This document shows positions 38,071-45,248 of a DNA stretch of 45,248 nt, piece by piece. The position numbers and the translations under genes are program-made. The notes beneath the pieces were generated by a model. The model was not told the DNA's origin and searched no databases. It saw only the letters and a list, made by a program, of their open reading frames with translations. Source of the stretch: an uncultured Pelagibacteraceae bacterium (GTDB taxonomy: Bacteria > Pseudomonadota > Alphaproteobacteria > Pelagibacterales > Pelagibacteraceae); NCBI GenBank assembly GCA_902552805.1, contig CACDIC010000010.1, forward strand, positions 1-45,248, given 5' to 3'. Each line of letters begins with the position of its first letter. The first letter of the stretch is position 1.

Positions 38071-38667
38071 ATGGGAACAGCAAATTTTGAGGACTTCTAC
38101 GAAGTTCCTAATCTTAACTTTGATATATCAAAGTTAAGAAATGATTTGGATAAAGTTTTAGAAGCTAAAAAGTTTAACTCTCCAGGAGTTACCCACTTTG
38201 GAGCAATACCATTAAATCAAATCCCAAATGATAGAAGTTCTATTGAGGGAAATAATATTAGAGGAAAATATTGGACAATTGCTGATGAAACTGGAAAAGA
38301 AGTTTCTAGAGATGTTGATATCGATGAGTCAAAATATACTCAATTAGTTCCTGAATTTGAAAATACTTATTTCAAAGAAGTTTACGAGACTTTAAGTAAA
38401 AGGTTTAAATTAGGTAGAGTTAGATTATTATTAAAAGAGCCAAGATCGACATTAAGCTGGCATAAAGATCCTGAATGCAGACTGCATGTTCCAATTATAA
38501 CTAATAAAGGCTGTTCAATGGTAATTGAAAATGTAGCAAAACATCTTCCGGCTGATGGCAAGGTATGGATAACAAATAATACAAAATATCATAACTTTTT
38601 TAATGGGGGAGAACAGGCTAGAGTACACCTAGTTGCTTGTGTGCTTGATAGTCCTTTTAATAAATAA
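38071..38667 (+). CDS. Aspartyl/asparaginyl beta-hydroxylase-like 2-oxoglutarate/Fe(II) oxygenase
   Basis: This 198-residue protein carries the double-stranded beta-helix signature of the Asp/Asn beta-hydroxylase family. LSWHKDPECRLHVPI at residues 128-142 holds a possible His131-x-Asp133 iron pair. YHNFFNGGEQARVHLVACV at 173-191 holds the third ligand His174 and Arg184, which would bind 2-oxoglutarate. Relatives hydroxylate side chains in proteins, peptides or lipids; the substrate here is unknown. It follows katG by 25 bases, so both are probably on one transcript, and its stop overlaps the next start (TAATG). Confidence 0.75.
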   Translation: MGTANFEDFYEVPNLNFDISKLRNDLDKVLEAKKFNSPGVTHFGAIPLNQIPNDRSSIEGNNIRGKYWTIADETGKEVSRDVDIDESKYTQLVPEFENTYFKEVYETLSKRFKLGRVRLLLKEPRSTLSWHKDPECRLHVPIITNKGCSMVIENVAKHLPADGKVWITNNTKYHNFFNGGEQARVHLVACVLDSPFNK

Positions 38668-38909
38668 TGGAATTAACAACCGGCATATTCAAAGCTGCTG
38701 GACAGATTTACACAAATAATAGAGGTTCAATTTTAAGAACCATCATTTATACAATTGGCCATTTTGCTATAGCTATAACTGTTTTAATGTTCGTTGCTGA
38801 TGTCAGCTTTATGATAGCACTTACAGACGCAATAGTAGAACCAATAGCTAATTCTATATGGTATTTTATTTTAGATAAGTGGTGGGCGAGTAAATCAAAA
38901 AACTCTTAA
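38667..38909 (+). CDS. DUF2061 family small membrane protein
   Basis: This 80-residue protein fits the DUF2061 pattern: a basic NNRGSILRTIIYTIGHF entry, a first helix (about 25-45, HFAIAITVLMFVADVSFMI), then AIVEPIANSIWYFILDKWW, a second helix ending in aromatic residues. The function of the family is not established. It is coupled by a one-base overlap to the hydroxylase-like gene, and its 3' end overlaps the convergent SH3 gene by 4 bases. It completes the katG cassette. Confidence 0.75.
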   Translation: MELTTGIFKAAGQIYTNNRGSILRTIIYTIGHFAIAITVLMFVADVSFMIALTDAIVEPIANSIWYFILDKWWASKSKNS

Positions 38910-39364
38910 TCTAATACACCCCAAATATTGTCTGTCTTTATCCAACCTTCAAAATCATCCGTATTTATTTTGCACCAAATTCCATTGCATTTTTGAACTA
39001 TTAGAACTCTTCCACTTTTAATTTTAGCCAATGGTTTAGAAAAATTTGTCGGATTTTCGAATAAAATTTTATCTTTTGTGGGAATGATTGAATTTATTTT
39101 CTTTAATTGAGACCAATGTATCCATCCGCTGTTATTTTTAAAATCAATTACTCTTCGCCAGTTCTCTTTTTTATCAATTTGTTTGAGAGGCAAATTCACC
39201 TTTTTATAAATAAACTTTATAGGAGACTCAAAACTTGGTCCATACCTTACATTGACTTTACTTTTCTTTAAAGACAAGAAAGTTACTTGCGCACAACTTA
39301 GTGAGGTAAAAAATAATAAAAATAAAGTTATAATAAAAAGTTTAAATTCTTTTTTTTCTAACAT
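38906..39364 (-). CDS. Exported bacterial SH3-domain protein
   Basis: This 152-residue protein has a signal peptide at residues 1-25 (LFIITLFLLFFTSLSCAQ). Two bacterial SH3 modules follow: KKSKVNVRYGPSFESPIKFIYKKVNLPLKQI with WRRVIDFKNNSGWIHWSQL, and then KSGRVLIVQKCNGIWCKINTDDFEGWIK. Such domains bind cell-wall peptide or protein. The lone Cys in LSCAQ lacks a good lipobox, so it is more likely secreted to the periplasm. It overlaps the ThiF-like gene by 23 bases. Confidence 0.8.
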   Translation of the reverse strand: MLEKKEFKLFIITLFLLFFTSLSCAQVTFLSLKKSKVNVRYGPSFESPIKFIYKKVNLPLKQIDKKENWRRVIDFKNNSGWIHWSQLKKINSIIPTKDKILFENPTNFSKPLAKIKSGRVLIVQKCNGIWCKINTDDFEGWIKTDNIWGVLD

Positions 39365-40103
39365 TTTTTAACTTTTTAAATTTAATTTTTCTAAAATTTA
39401 GATTTAATAAATCTAAAACCAAAACTTTACCATTTAAATTTTTACCGATAGATAAAATTTTTTTTAAAATTTCATTCGCTTGCATAATTCCTATTATACC
39501 AGCTACTGTACCCAAGATGCCTTCATATTCACAATTTAATATATCATCTGAAATCTCATATTCTTGATAAAAAGATCTTATACAAGGTGTTTTTTTATTT
39601 TTAAAATCAAAACTAAAAATATGACCATCAAATTTACTTATTGCTCCAGTTACAAGAAATTTTTTATATTTTCTTGAAGCATCATTGACTAAAAACTTTG
39701 TTTCAAAATTATCTGATCCATCAATTATGTAGTTATAATTTTTTATAATTTTTTGATAATTGTTAATATTTAATCTTATTTTATAAGAGTTTACTTTTAT
39801 TTTTGAGTTTATCTTTTTTAATTTTTTTTGAGCAGACTTAACTTTGGATTTTTTTAAATCTTCGATGCTGTAAAGACTTTGTCTGTGAATATTTGATAAA
39901 TTTACAATATCAGGGTCAACAATGCCCAAAACACCTACCCCCGCTCTTGCTAAAAACTCAGCTGCAGGACAACCTAAACCTCCCATTCCGATAATTAAAA
40001 CTTTTGCTCCGATAATTTTTTTTTGGCCTAAGCTTCCAATATTTTTTAAAACTATTTGTCTTGAAAATCTCTCTATTTGATTTTTATCTAAATTAATATT
40101 CAT
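39342..40103 (-). CDS. ThiF/MoeB/HesA-family E1-like adenylyltransferase
   Basis: This 253-residue enzyme activates the C-terminal glycine of a ubiquitin-like sulfur carrier (MoaD or ThiS) with ATP. The nucleotide site is IIGMGGLGCPAAEFLARAGVG (about 38-58). DPDIVNLSNIHRQ carries the conserved Asp and Arg, and the DGSDNFETKFLVND loop follows. The presumed transfer Cys191 is in NCEYEGILGTVAGIIG. The two CxxC zinc pairs of classical MoeB are missing (see findings), so choosing between MoeB and ThiF is not possible. It overlaps dut by 4 bases. Confidence 0.85.
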   Translation of the reverse strand: MNINLDKNQIERFSRQIVLKNIGSLGQKKIIGAKVLIIGMGGLGCPAAEFLARAGVGVLGIVDPDIVNLSNIHRQSLYSIEDLKKSKVKSAQKKLKKINSKIKVNSYKIRLNINNYQKIIKNYNYIIDGSDNFETKFLVNDASRKYKKFLVTGAISKFDGHIFSFDFKNKKTPCIRSFYQEYEISDDILNCEYEGILGTVAGIIGIMQANEILKKILSIGKNLNGKVLVLDLLNLNFRKIKFKKLKNVRKKRI

Positions 40104-40537
40104 TTACCTGTTGAACCAAATCCACCTTTACCTCTGATAGTTTTAGGTAAATCATTTTTTTCTTCTAATTCCATCTTGACCACAGGCGCTAATACCATTT
40201 GAGCAATTCTATCACCATTATTAATTGAAAAATTTTCATTACCATGATTATAGATGATAACCTTTATTTCTCCTCTATAATCACTATCAATTGTTCCTGG
40301 AGTGTTTAATACACTTATATTATTTTTGGCTGCCAAACCTGATCTTGGTCTAATTTGAATCTCGTAATCTTCAGGGAAAGCAACAGATAATCCCGTGGGA
40401 ATTAAAATAGATGTTTTGGGTTCTAGATTAATGGGTTCTTTTATAAATGCAATTAAGTCTACACCTGATGCGCCATTGGTTTTATATTCGGGTAATTTTA
40501 CATCTGGGTCAAGTTTTTTGATTAGAACTTTAACCAT
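40100..40537 (-). CDS. dut: dUTP diphosphatase
   Basis: This 145-residue trimeric dUTPase lowers dUTP and makes dUMP for thymidylate synthesis. All five motifs are present: GASGVDLIAF (1), RPRSGLAAKN (2), NTPGTIDSDYRGEIKV (3), NGDRIAQMVLAPV (4) and GKGGFGSTGK (5) at the C-terminus. The ATG overlaps the coaBC stop by one base. coaBC-dut adjacency is widespread in proteobacteria. Confidence 0.98.
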   Translation of the reverse strand: MVKVLIKKLDPDVKLPEYKTNGASGVDLIAFIKEPINLEPKTSILIPTGLSVAFPEDYEIQIRPRSGLAAKNNISVLNTPGTIDSDYRGEIKVIIYNHGNENFSINNGDRIAQMVLAPVVKMELEEKNDLPKTIRGKGGFGSTGK

Positions 40538-41742
40538 TAATTTATTTGAGCAACTATTCTATCTGCAATTTCCTCTGAAATCTCTGACTTCTTTTTTAAT
40601 GAAAGTTTCTCTTTTTTCATTTTTTCGTTTTTATAGAAAATTGTAACTTCATTATTTTCATTATCAAAACCACTTTCATCTTTTGAGACATCATTAGCAA
40701 TTATCCAGTCACAATTTTTATCTTTTAATTTTTGAATAGCATTTTTCTCTAAACTTGTTGTTTCAGCAGCAAAACCTATAACCATTTTTGGTCTCATAGA
40801 GTTATGATTAGAAACATAGTTCAAAATATCGATATTCATCTCTAAATTTAATGTTAAATTATCAACTTTTTTAATCTTTTCTTTATGTTCGTGACTAGCT
40901 TTGAAATCAGCAACAGCAGCAGCAAATACAGCTATATCAGTCGGAAGACTTTTTTGAGTGGCCTTAAACATTTCTTCAGCAGTCTCAACTTTGATTAATT
41001 TAATATTTTCATCTATTTTTAGGTTTGTAGGTCCAGATATTAAAGTTGTATCAAAACCTCTTTTACAGAGAGATTTTGCTATCTCGTAACCTTGTTTACC
41101 ACTAGATTTATTTGTAATAAATCTCACAGGATCTATATACTCTTTAGTAGGACCTGCGGTTACTAAAGCTTTGAGTTTATTATTTTTGATTTTACTAAGT
41201 ATAAAATTTTGAATTTCTTCATAAATAACTAAAGGTTCAGACATTTTACCCTCACCATATTCACCACAAGCCATATCACCTATTTCAGGGCCAATAATTT
41301 TGTAGCCAAAACCTTTCAATGTTTTAAGATTATTTTGTGTAGACTGATGTTCCCACATCCTAACATTCATCGCAGGAGCTAAAAAAACTTGTTTATTTGA
41401 AGCTAATATAACTGTGGATGCTAAGTCGTCTGAGTTACCCTGGCTTAACTTGGAAATAGTATTGGCAGTTGCTGGAGCGACTATGATTATATCAGCCCAT
41501 CTAGATAAAGAAATATGATCCATTTCTGTCTCATTTTCTAAGCTAAATAAATCATCATAAACTTTACCTTGAGATAAAGACGCTACAGATAATGGGGTTA
41601 CAAACTCTTTTGCACTTTTAGTTAGTATTGTTTTTATTTCAGCATTATTTTTTCTAAACATTCTTATCGTTTCAAGACTTTTGTATGCAGAAATTCCACC
41701 ACATATTATAAAAAGAATTTTTTTGTTTGATAAATCTTTCAT
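40537..41742 (-). CDS. coaBC: Bifunctional phosphopantothenoylcysteine decarboxylase/phosphopantothenate--cysteine ligase
   Basis: This 401-residue fusion performs two steps of coenzyme A synthesis. The N-terminal CoaC flavoprotein (about 1-185) starts KKILFIICGGISAYKSLE and has the substrate motif APAMNVRMWEH and the redox cysteine in DMACGEYGEGKM. The C-terminal CoaB ligase starts at LKALVTAGPTKEYIDPVRFITNKSSGKQGYEI. AAVADFKASHEHKEKIKK forms the CTP/dimer strand region. Length is normal. It sits 8 bases after ubiB. Confidence 0.97.
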   Translation of the reverse strand: MKDLSNKKILFIICGGISAYKSLETIRMFRKNNAEIKTILTKSAKEFVTPLSVASLSQGKVYDDLFSLENETEMDHISLSRWADIIIVAPATANTISKLSQGNSDDLASTVILASNKQVFLAPAMNVRMWEHQSTQNNLKTLKGFGYKIIGPEIGDMACGEYGEGKMSEPLVIYEEIQNFILSKIKNNKLKALVTAGPTKEYIDPVRFITNKSSGKQGYEIAKSLCKRGFDTTLISGPTNLKIDENIKLIKVETAEEMFKATQKSLPTDIAVFAAAVADFKASHEHKEKIKKVDNLTLNLEMNIDILNYVSNHNSMRPKMVIGFAAETTSLEKNAIQKLKDKNCDWIIANDVSKDESGFDNENNEVTIFYKNEKMKKEKLSLKKKSEISEEIADRIVAQIN

Positions 41743-41750
41743 CGACAGAA

Positions 41751-43319
41751 TTAAAATATTAAAAGGCCAAAAATTACAAGGATTAATAAACCAATAATAG
41801 ATTGGTTTCTAAAAGCGGTCATTTCTGATTTTTGAGTATTCAAGGCCGTATAGGAGTTTGAGTTTTGTGGGATTTGTCCACTAGCAAGATAAGTAAGAGC
41901 TTGATTAGCTTTATCCATAATTTCAGGAAATTCTGGTAATCTTTTTATTACTTCAGATGTATTTTGAAGTGTCTCATTTAGTTTTGTCATCGGATCTTTT
42001 GTTTCTTTTAGCCAACTTTCAAGAACTGGTTTTGAAGTGGTCCAAATATTTGTGTTTGGGTTTAATTTTCTAGCTACACCTTCAACGACAACCATTGTTT
42101 TCTGTAACATTAGAAGCTGAGGTTGAGTTTGCATGTTAAATTTTTCTGTGACATCAAATAGTTGCTTTAATAATTTTCCTCCAGAAATATCTTTAACTGC
42201 TTGACCAAAAATTGGTTCACCTATGGATCTTAGGGCTTGAGCTAAATCATCTATTGGAACCTCTTTTGGTACAAGACCTGCAACTAAATGTACTTCAGCA
42301 ACTTTACGATAATCTCTTTGAATAAAACCAAATAAAATTTCAGCTAAAAATCTTTTACTCATTTTATCTAATCTACCCATAATTCCAAAATCAATAGGAA
42401 CAATTTGACCATCATTATCTATGAATATATTTCCTTGGTGCATATCTGCATGAAAAAAACCATCTCTTACAGCATGTCTTAAAAAATTTTGAATAATATC
42501 TTCTGCAATTTTTTCAGTATTAAATTCTTTATTTTTGAGTTCTTCCGTTTCTCTAATAGATATTCCATCCACCCAATCTAGGGTCATTACATTTTCGCTT
42601 GTATAATTCCAATAAATTTGAGGAACTCTAAATCCAACATCATTCTTTGTATTTTCAGCATATTCATTTGCAGCAGCTGCTTCAAATCTTAAATCCATCT
42701 CTAGATTTGTGATTTCTTTTAATAAAAATACTACTTCCACCAACTTTAGTCTTTTAGTTTTTTTAATAAAAGACTCAATTAAAAAGGCAAAAAGCATTAT
42801 TGCATCAATCTCCTCATTAAATATTTTTTTTATGTTTGGTCTTAGAATTTTAATTGCGACGTCCTTAAGAACTCCATTATCATTAATTTGAGCTTTGTGG
42901 ACTTGAGCAATTGAAGCAGCAGCAACTGGTTCACTTAAATTGATTATAGAGTCATAACTTTCATTACCTAGATCATTTTTAATTATTTCTTTTGCTTGTA
43001 TCAAAGAAAAGGGTGGTAATTTATCTTGAAGGTTCTCAAGTTTTTTTGAAAGTTCCTCGCCAATTATATCAGGTCTGGTGGCTAAAAATTGACCAAGTTT
43101 AATAAACGTAGTTCCCATTGACTCTAAAGAGTCAGACAGTCTCTCTCCCTCGTCTTTGTTTGCATCCACTTGTTTTTTTGGTGAAAATGAAAATGATAAA
43201 ACCTTAAATAAAATCTTTATAGCTAATGGCGGTTCCTTAAATTTTGATACAATACTCAAAATATCAGAACTGGCTACTTTTCTTCCAAGTTTAAAAAGAA
43301 TAATAAATTTTTTTATCAT
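41751..43319 (-). CDS. ubiB: UbiB atypical kinase-like protein (ubiquinone biosynthesis)
   Basis: This 522-residue ADCK/ABC1 family protein is needed for ubiquinone synthesis and acts as an ATPase on the membrane. The family hallmark KxGQ appears in FIKLGQFLATRPDIIG. The alanine-rich loop AAASIAQVHKA replaces the kinase glycine loop. The catalytic region is FHADMHQGNIFIDNDGQIVPIDFG. Two hydrophobic C-terminal residues runs (SIIGLLILVIFGLLIF) form a membrane anchor. I chose the ATG at 43319, which overlaps the ubiE TGA (TGATG), over a GTG at 43331. Confidence 0.96.
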   Translation of the reverse strand: MIKKFIILFKLGRKVASSDILSIVSKFKEPPLAIKILFKVLSFSFSPKKQVDANKDEGERLSDSLESMGTTFIKLGQFLATRPDIIGEELSKKLENLQDKLPPFSLIQAKEIIKNDLGNESYDSIINLSEPVAAASIAQVHKAQINDNGVLKDVAIKILRPNIKKIFNEEIDAIMLFAFLIESFIKKTKRLKLVEVVFLLKEITNLEMDLRFEAAAANEYAENTKNDVGFRVPQIYWNYTSENVMTLDWVDGISIRETEELKNKEFNTEKIAEDIIQNFLRHAVRDGFFHADMHQGNIFIDNDGQIVPIDFGIMGRLDKMSKRFLAEILFGFIQRDYRKVAEVHLVAGLVPKEVPIDDLAQALRSIGEPIFGQAVKDISGGKLLKQLFDVTEKFNMQTQPQLLMLQKTMVVVEGVARKLNPNTNIWTTSKPVLESWLKETKDPMTKLNETLQNTSEVIKRLPEFPEIMDKANQALTYLASGQIPQNSNSYTALNTQKSEMTAFRNQSIIGLLILVIFGLLIF

Positions 43320-44023
43320 CAAAATTTCCACCCACTATGAATAGAAACTATTCCACCCGATAAATTTCTATAAGTACATTTTTTAAAATTGCTTTTAATC
43401 ATTGCATCAATTAATTCCTCCTGGTTTAGAAAGTTTTCAATACTTTTAATTAGATATTCGTAGGGCTGTTTTTCACCAACAACAAACTTACCAACAGAAG
43501 GTATTAGCTTAGAGTAATTTTTGTATAGGGTTTCTAAATTTGTATTCTGAATTTTTGAAAACTCTAAGCATAAAAAACGACCCCCAGGTTTTAAAACTCT
43601 GTAGGCCTCAGAAAGAGCTTTATCTATTTTGGCAGTATTTCTTAAACCAAAACTTATTGTATAAAAGTCAAATAAATTATCAGATATAGGAATTTTTTCA
43701 GCTGGAGATATAATCCAATTTATATTTTTAAAATTAGATAACTTTTCTTTTCCTTTACTTATCATCCCTTTATTTGGATCGACACATGTTACGTGAGATA
43801 ATTTATTAACATGTTTAACAAATAGTTTAGCTATGTCTCCAGTGCCACAAGCGACATCAATTAAGTTTTGATTACTGGATGGATTCATCATATTTAATAG
43901 ACTTTTTTTCCACAGTCGATGTATCCCTAATGACATGAAATCATTCATTAGATCATAACGATCGTACACTTGATTAAAAACATTTTGGACTAATCCTTTT
44001 TTATTTTGTAGATATTGTTGCAT
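43319..44023 (-). CDS. ubiE: Ubiquinone/menaquinone C-methyltransferase UbiE
   Basis: This 234-residue SAM enzyme methylates the demethyl-benzoquinol (C5 methylation) in ubiquinone synthesis. It shows the UbiE start FNQVYDRYDLMNDFMSLGIHRLWKK, motif I LIDVACGTGDIAKLF, and YTISFGLRNTAKIDKALSEAYRVLKPGGRFLCLEFSK. The C-terminal NLSGGIVSIHSGWKF is diagnostic. It overlaps ubiB by one base and is divergent from mutM with 32 bases between them. The ubiE-ubiB pair in this order is common in alphaproteobacteria near dnaA. Confidence 0.97.
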   Translation of the reverse strand: MQQYLQNKKGLVQNVFNQVYDRYDLMNDFMSLGIHRLWKKSLLNMMNPSSNQNLIDVACGTGDIAKLFVKHVNKLSHVTCVDPNKGMISKGKEKLSNFKNINWIISPAEKIPISDNLFDFYTISFGLRNTAKIDKALSEAYRVLKPGGRFLCLEFSKIQNTNLETLYKNYSKLIPSVGKFVVGEKQPYEYLIKSIENFLNQEELIDAMIKSNFKKCTYRNLSGGIVSIHSGWKF

Positions 44024-44055
44024 AATTCAAAAATATATAATCAATATAGTATTAA

Positions 44056-44919
44056 ATGCCAGAATTACCAGAAGTAGAAATTGTACGTCAATCTTTAAAC
44101 AACAAGATTAAACAAAAAAAAGTTAAAAAAGTATTAGTTAGAAATAGAAATTTAAGAACCAAAATTCCACTTAATTTTTCAAGATTTCTTAAAGGCAAAA
44201 AAATAGTCAAAGTAAAAAGATTTTCAAAATATCTGATTATTTGTCTGTCAAATCAAAGTTATTGTCTTTTACATCTTGGTATGTCAGGAACTATTCATCT
44301 AATTTATAATCGAAAAAAAAGTTTGGTGACTAATACAAGTTTTTATAGCTCACCTACATTACCTAAAAAACATAATCATGTAGAAATAGTTTTTGATGAT
44401 CTTAAAATTGTATACAACGATCCAAGAAGATTTGGTTTTTTTGAAATAGTGGCTAATGAACATTTCTTAGATAAAAGATTCTCTAAACTTGGACCAGAAC
44501 CATTTCAATCAGAATTTAACTTAAATTATATTTATTCTTTTTTAAAAGGGAAAACCAAAAGTATAAAAAACTTTCTATTAGATCAAAATTTTGTATCAGG
44601 AATAGGAAATATTTATGCAAGTGAAATTTTATTTTTATGTAAAATTAAACCCGATAAAAAAGTATCTTTATTAAATAAAGAAGATTGTAAAAAAATAATA
44701 TTAAACTCTAGAAAGGTTTTGATAAATGCTATTAAAAAGGGAGGATCAAGTATTAGAGATTTTAAAAACACAGCGGGTAAATCAGGAAATTTCCAAAAGA
44801 ATTTTAATGTTTATGAGAGAAAAGGACTTAATTGTAAGAGGCAAGGATGCAATGGAATTATTAAAAAAAAAATGATTTCTAATAGATCTTCTTTTTTTTG
44901 TAATATCTGTCAAATATAA
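44056..44919 (+). CDS. mutM: Formamidopyrimidine-DNA glycosylase
   Basis: This 287-residue enzyme removes 8-oxoguanine and ring-opened purines and cleaves the abasic site. The N-terminal catalytic PELPEVE (Pro2, Glu3) is intact, Lys in LLHLGMSGTIHL is present, and the helix-two-turn-helix covers FVSGIGNIYASEILF. The C-terminal zinc finger has Cys260, Cys265, Cys282 and Cys285. The x4 spacing of the first pair is, to my knowledge, common in alphaproteobacterial enzymes. With nth, the window carries two oxidative-damage glycosylases. Confidence 0.97.
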   Translation: MPELPEVEIVRQSLNNKIKQKKVKKVLVRNRNLRTKIPLNFSRFLKGKKIVKVKRFSKYLIICLSNQSYCLLHLGMSGTIHLIYNRKKSLVTNTSFYSSPTLPKKHNHVEIVFDDLKIVYNDPRRFGFFEIVANEHFLDKRFSKLGPEPFQSEFNLNYIYSFLKGKTKSIKNFLLDQNFVSGIGNIYASEILFLCKIKPDKKVSLLNKEDCKKIILNSRKVLINAIKKGGSSIRDFKNTAGKSGNFQKNFNVYERKGLNCKRQGCNGIIKKKMISNRSSFFCNICQI

Positions 44920-44930
44920 TGATTATTTAA

Positions 44931-44959
44931 TTGACCAAAATTCATTCTCAAGTTATACC
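44931..44959 (+). promoter_or_regulatory. Promoter of rpsT
   Basis: TTGACC (44931-44936), a 17-base spacer and TATACC (44954-44959) lie just ahead of rpsT. The predicted start falls three to four bases before the ATG, so the mRNA would be almost leaderless. The match is good for both hexamers at optimal spacing. Confidence 0.55.
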
Positions 44960-44968
44960 CCTGCGCAT

Positions 44969-45229
44969 ATGGCTAACACAAAATCAGCAATCAAAAGAAT
45001 TAGAAGAATTACAAAACAAACAGCTGTTAACAAAGCTAGAAAAAGTAGATATAAAAATGCTTTAAAGAAAATGAATTCTTTGATTGAAGCTAAAAAGAAG
45101 TCTGAGGCTTTAAAATTCTTACCTAAGTTGAATTCTGAGTTGATGAAAATAGCTAAAACAGGCATCGTAAAGAAACAAAACGCCTCTAGAAACGTTTCAA
45201 GGTTTACCAAAAAAATATCATTAATTTAA
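44969..45229 (+). CDS. rpsT: 30S ribosomal protein S20
   Basis: This 86-residue basic helical protein binds the 5' domain and helix 44 of 16S rRNA early in 30S assembly. MANTKSAIKRIRRITKQTAVNKARKSR is the classical S20 start, and the end VKKQNASRNVSRFTKKIS fits the family C-terminus. It is preceded by a promoter with almost no leader and by the mutM gene. In many alphaproteobacteria rpsT is followed by dnaA, which would lie beyond the window edge; the last 19 bases hold nothing recognisable. Confidence 0.97.
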   Translation: MANTKSAIKRIRRITKQTAVNKARKSRYKNALKKMNSLIEAKKKSEALKFLPKLNSELMKIAKTGIVKKQNASRNVSRFTKKISLI

Positions 45230-45248
45230 TTTAATAACACTTCAGGTT

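Noticed and set aside
44816..44919. Altered zinc finger of MutM (C-x4-C) as a novelty
   Set aside because: To my knowledge the two-residue insertion in the first cysteine pair is common among alphaproteobacterial Fpg proteins.
1..45248. tRNA, rRNA, CRISPR array, insertion sequence or prophage
   Set aside because: All gaps are short and hold no cloverleaf, regular spaced repeats, transposase frame or phage gene that I can recognise.

Overview
The window looks like a chromosomal segment of a free-living marine alphaproteobacterium of the SAR11 clade (Pelagibacterales). The DNA is visibly very A+T-rich. Genes are packed almost end to end, with many 1-4 nt stop/start overlaps and no gene-free stretch above about 110 bp, and several proteins are shorter than usual. 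Gene order follows well-known alphaproteobacterial blocks, with some customary members missing. I see no rRNA, tRNA, CRISPR, insertion sequence or prophage.

Layout. (1) 1-493: the end of a winged-helix response regulator, overlapped by a 39-codon ArfA-like ribosome-rescue gene. (2) 490-4019, minus: PfkB/adenosine kinase, nth, dapB and a glycosyltransferase. (3) 4042-8005, minus: grpE-dnaK-dnaJ plus a 55-aa two-helix membrane protein; a sigma-32-like promoter lies before dnaK. (4) 8042-11259: rdgB, a LpoA-like activator, rsmI and a BON lipoprotein, resembling the E. coli yraL-yraM-yraP region. (5) 11252-18922: maeB, murJ-trpS, nfuA, a Bax-like glucosaminidase and a polysaccharide deacetylase. 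(6) 18870-31822, plus: a long information-processing block tsaB-fur-miaB-phoH-ybeY-lnt-metK-nusA-infB-rbfA-rpsO-pnp. It carries a terminator/attenuator before nusA and an odd pentamer repeat before pnp. (7) 31879-35698: a methyltransferase, the unsaturated fatty acid genes fabA-fabB-fabI (minus) and the divergent iron regulator irr. (8) 35808-38909: catalase-peroxidase katG, an Asp/Asn beta-hydroxylase-like protein and a DUF2061 membrane protein, which look like an accessory cassette. (9) 38906-45229: an SH3 protein, a ThiF/MoeB-like E1 enzyme, dut, coaBC, ubiB and ubiE (minus), then mutM and rpsT (plus). In many alphaproteobacteria dnaA follows rpsT, so the origin may lie just beyond the right edge.

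The most interesting signal is a set of four 17-bp Irr-box (ICE)-like palindromes, TTTAGAA-N3-TTMTAAW or degenerate versions of it. Two lie in the fabA/irr gap and two flank the core promoter of katG. They suggest an iron/heme-responsive circuit in which Irr controls itself, perhaps the fab operon, and a peroxide-removing enzyme with its iron-enzyme neighbour. Other notable points are the metK-nusA attenuator, the all-purine-plus-CG repeat leader of pnp, the half-size TsaB overlapping its divergent neighbour, and two small genes that are easily missed (arfA-like and the 55-aa membrane protein).
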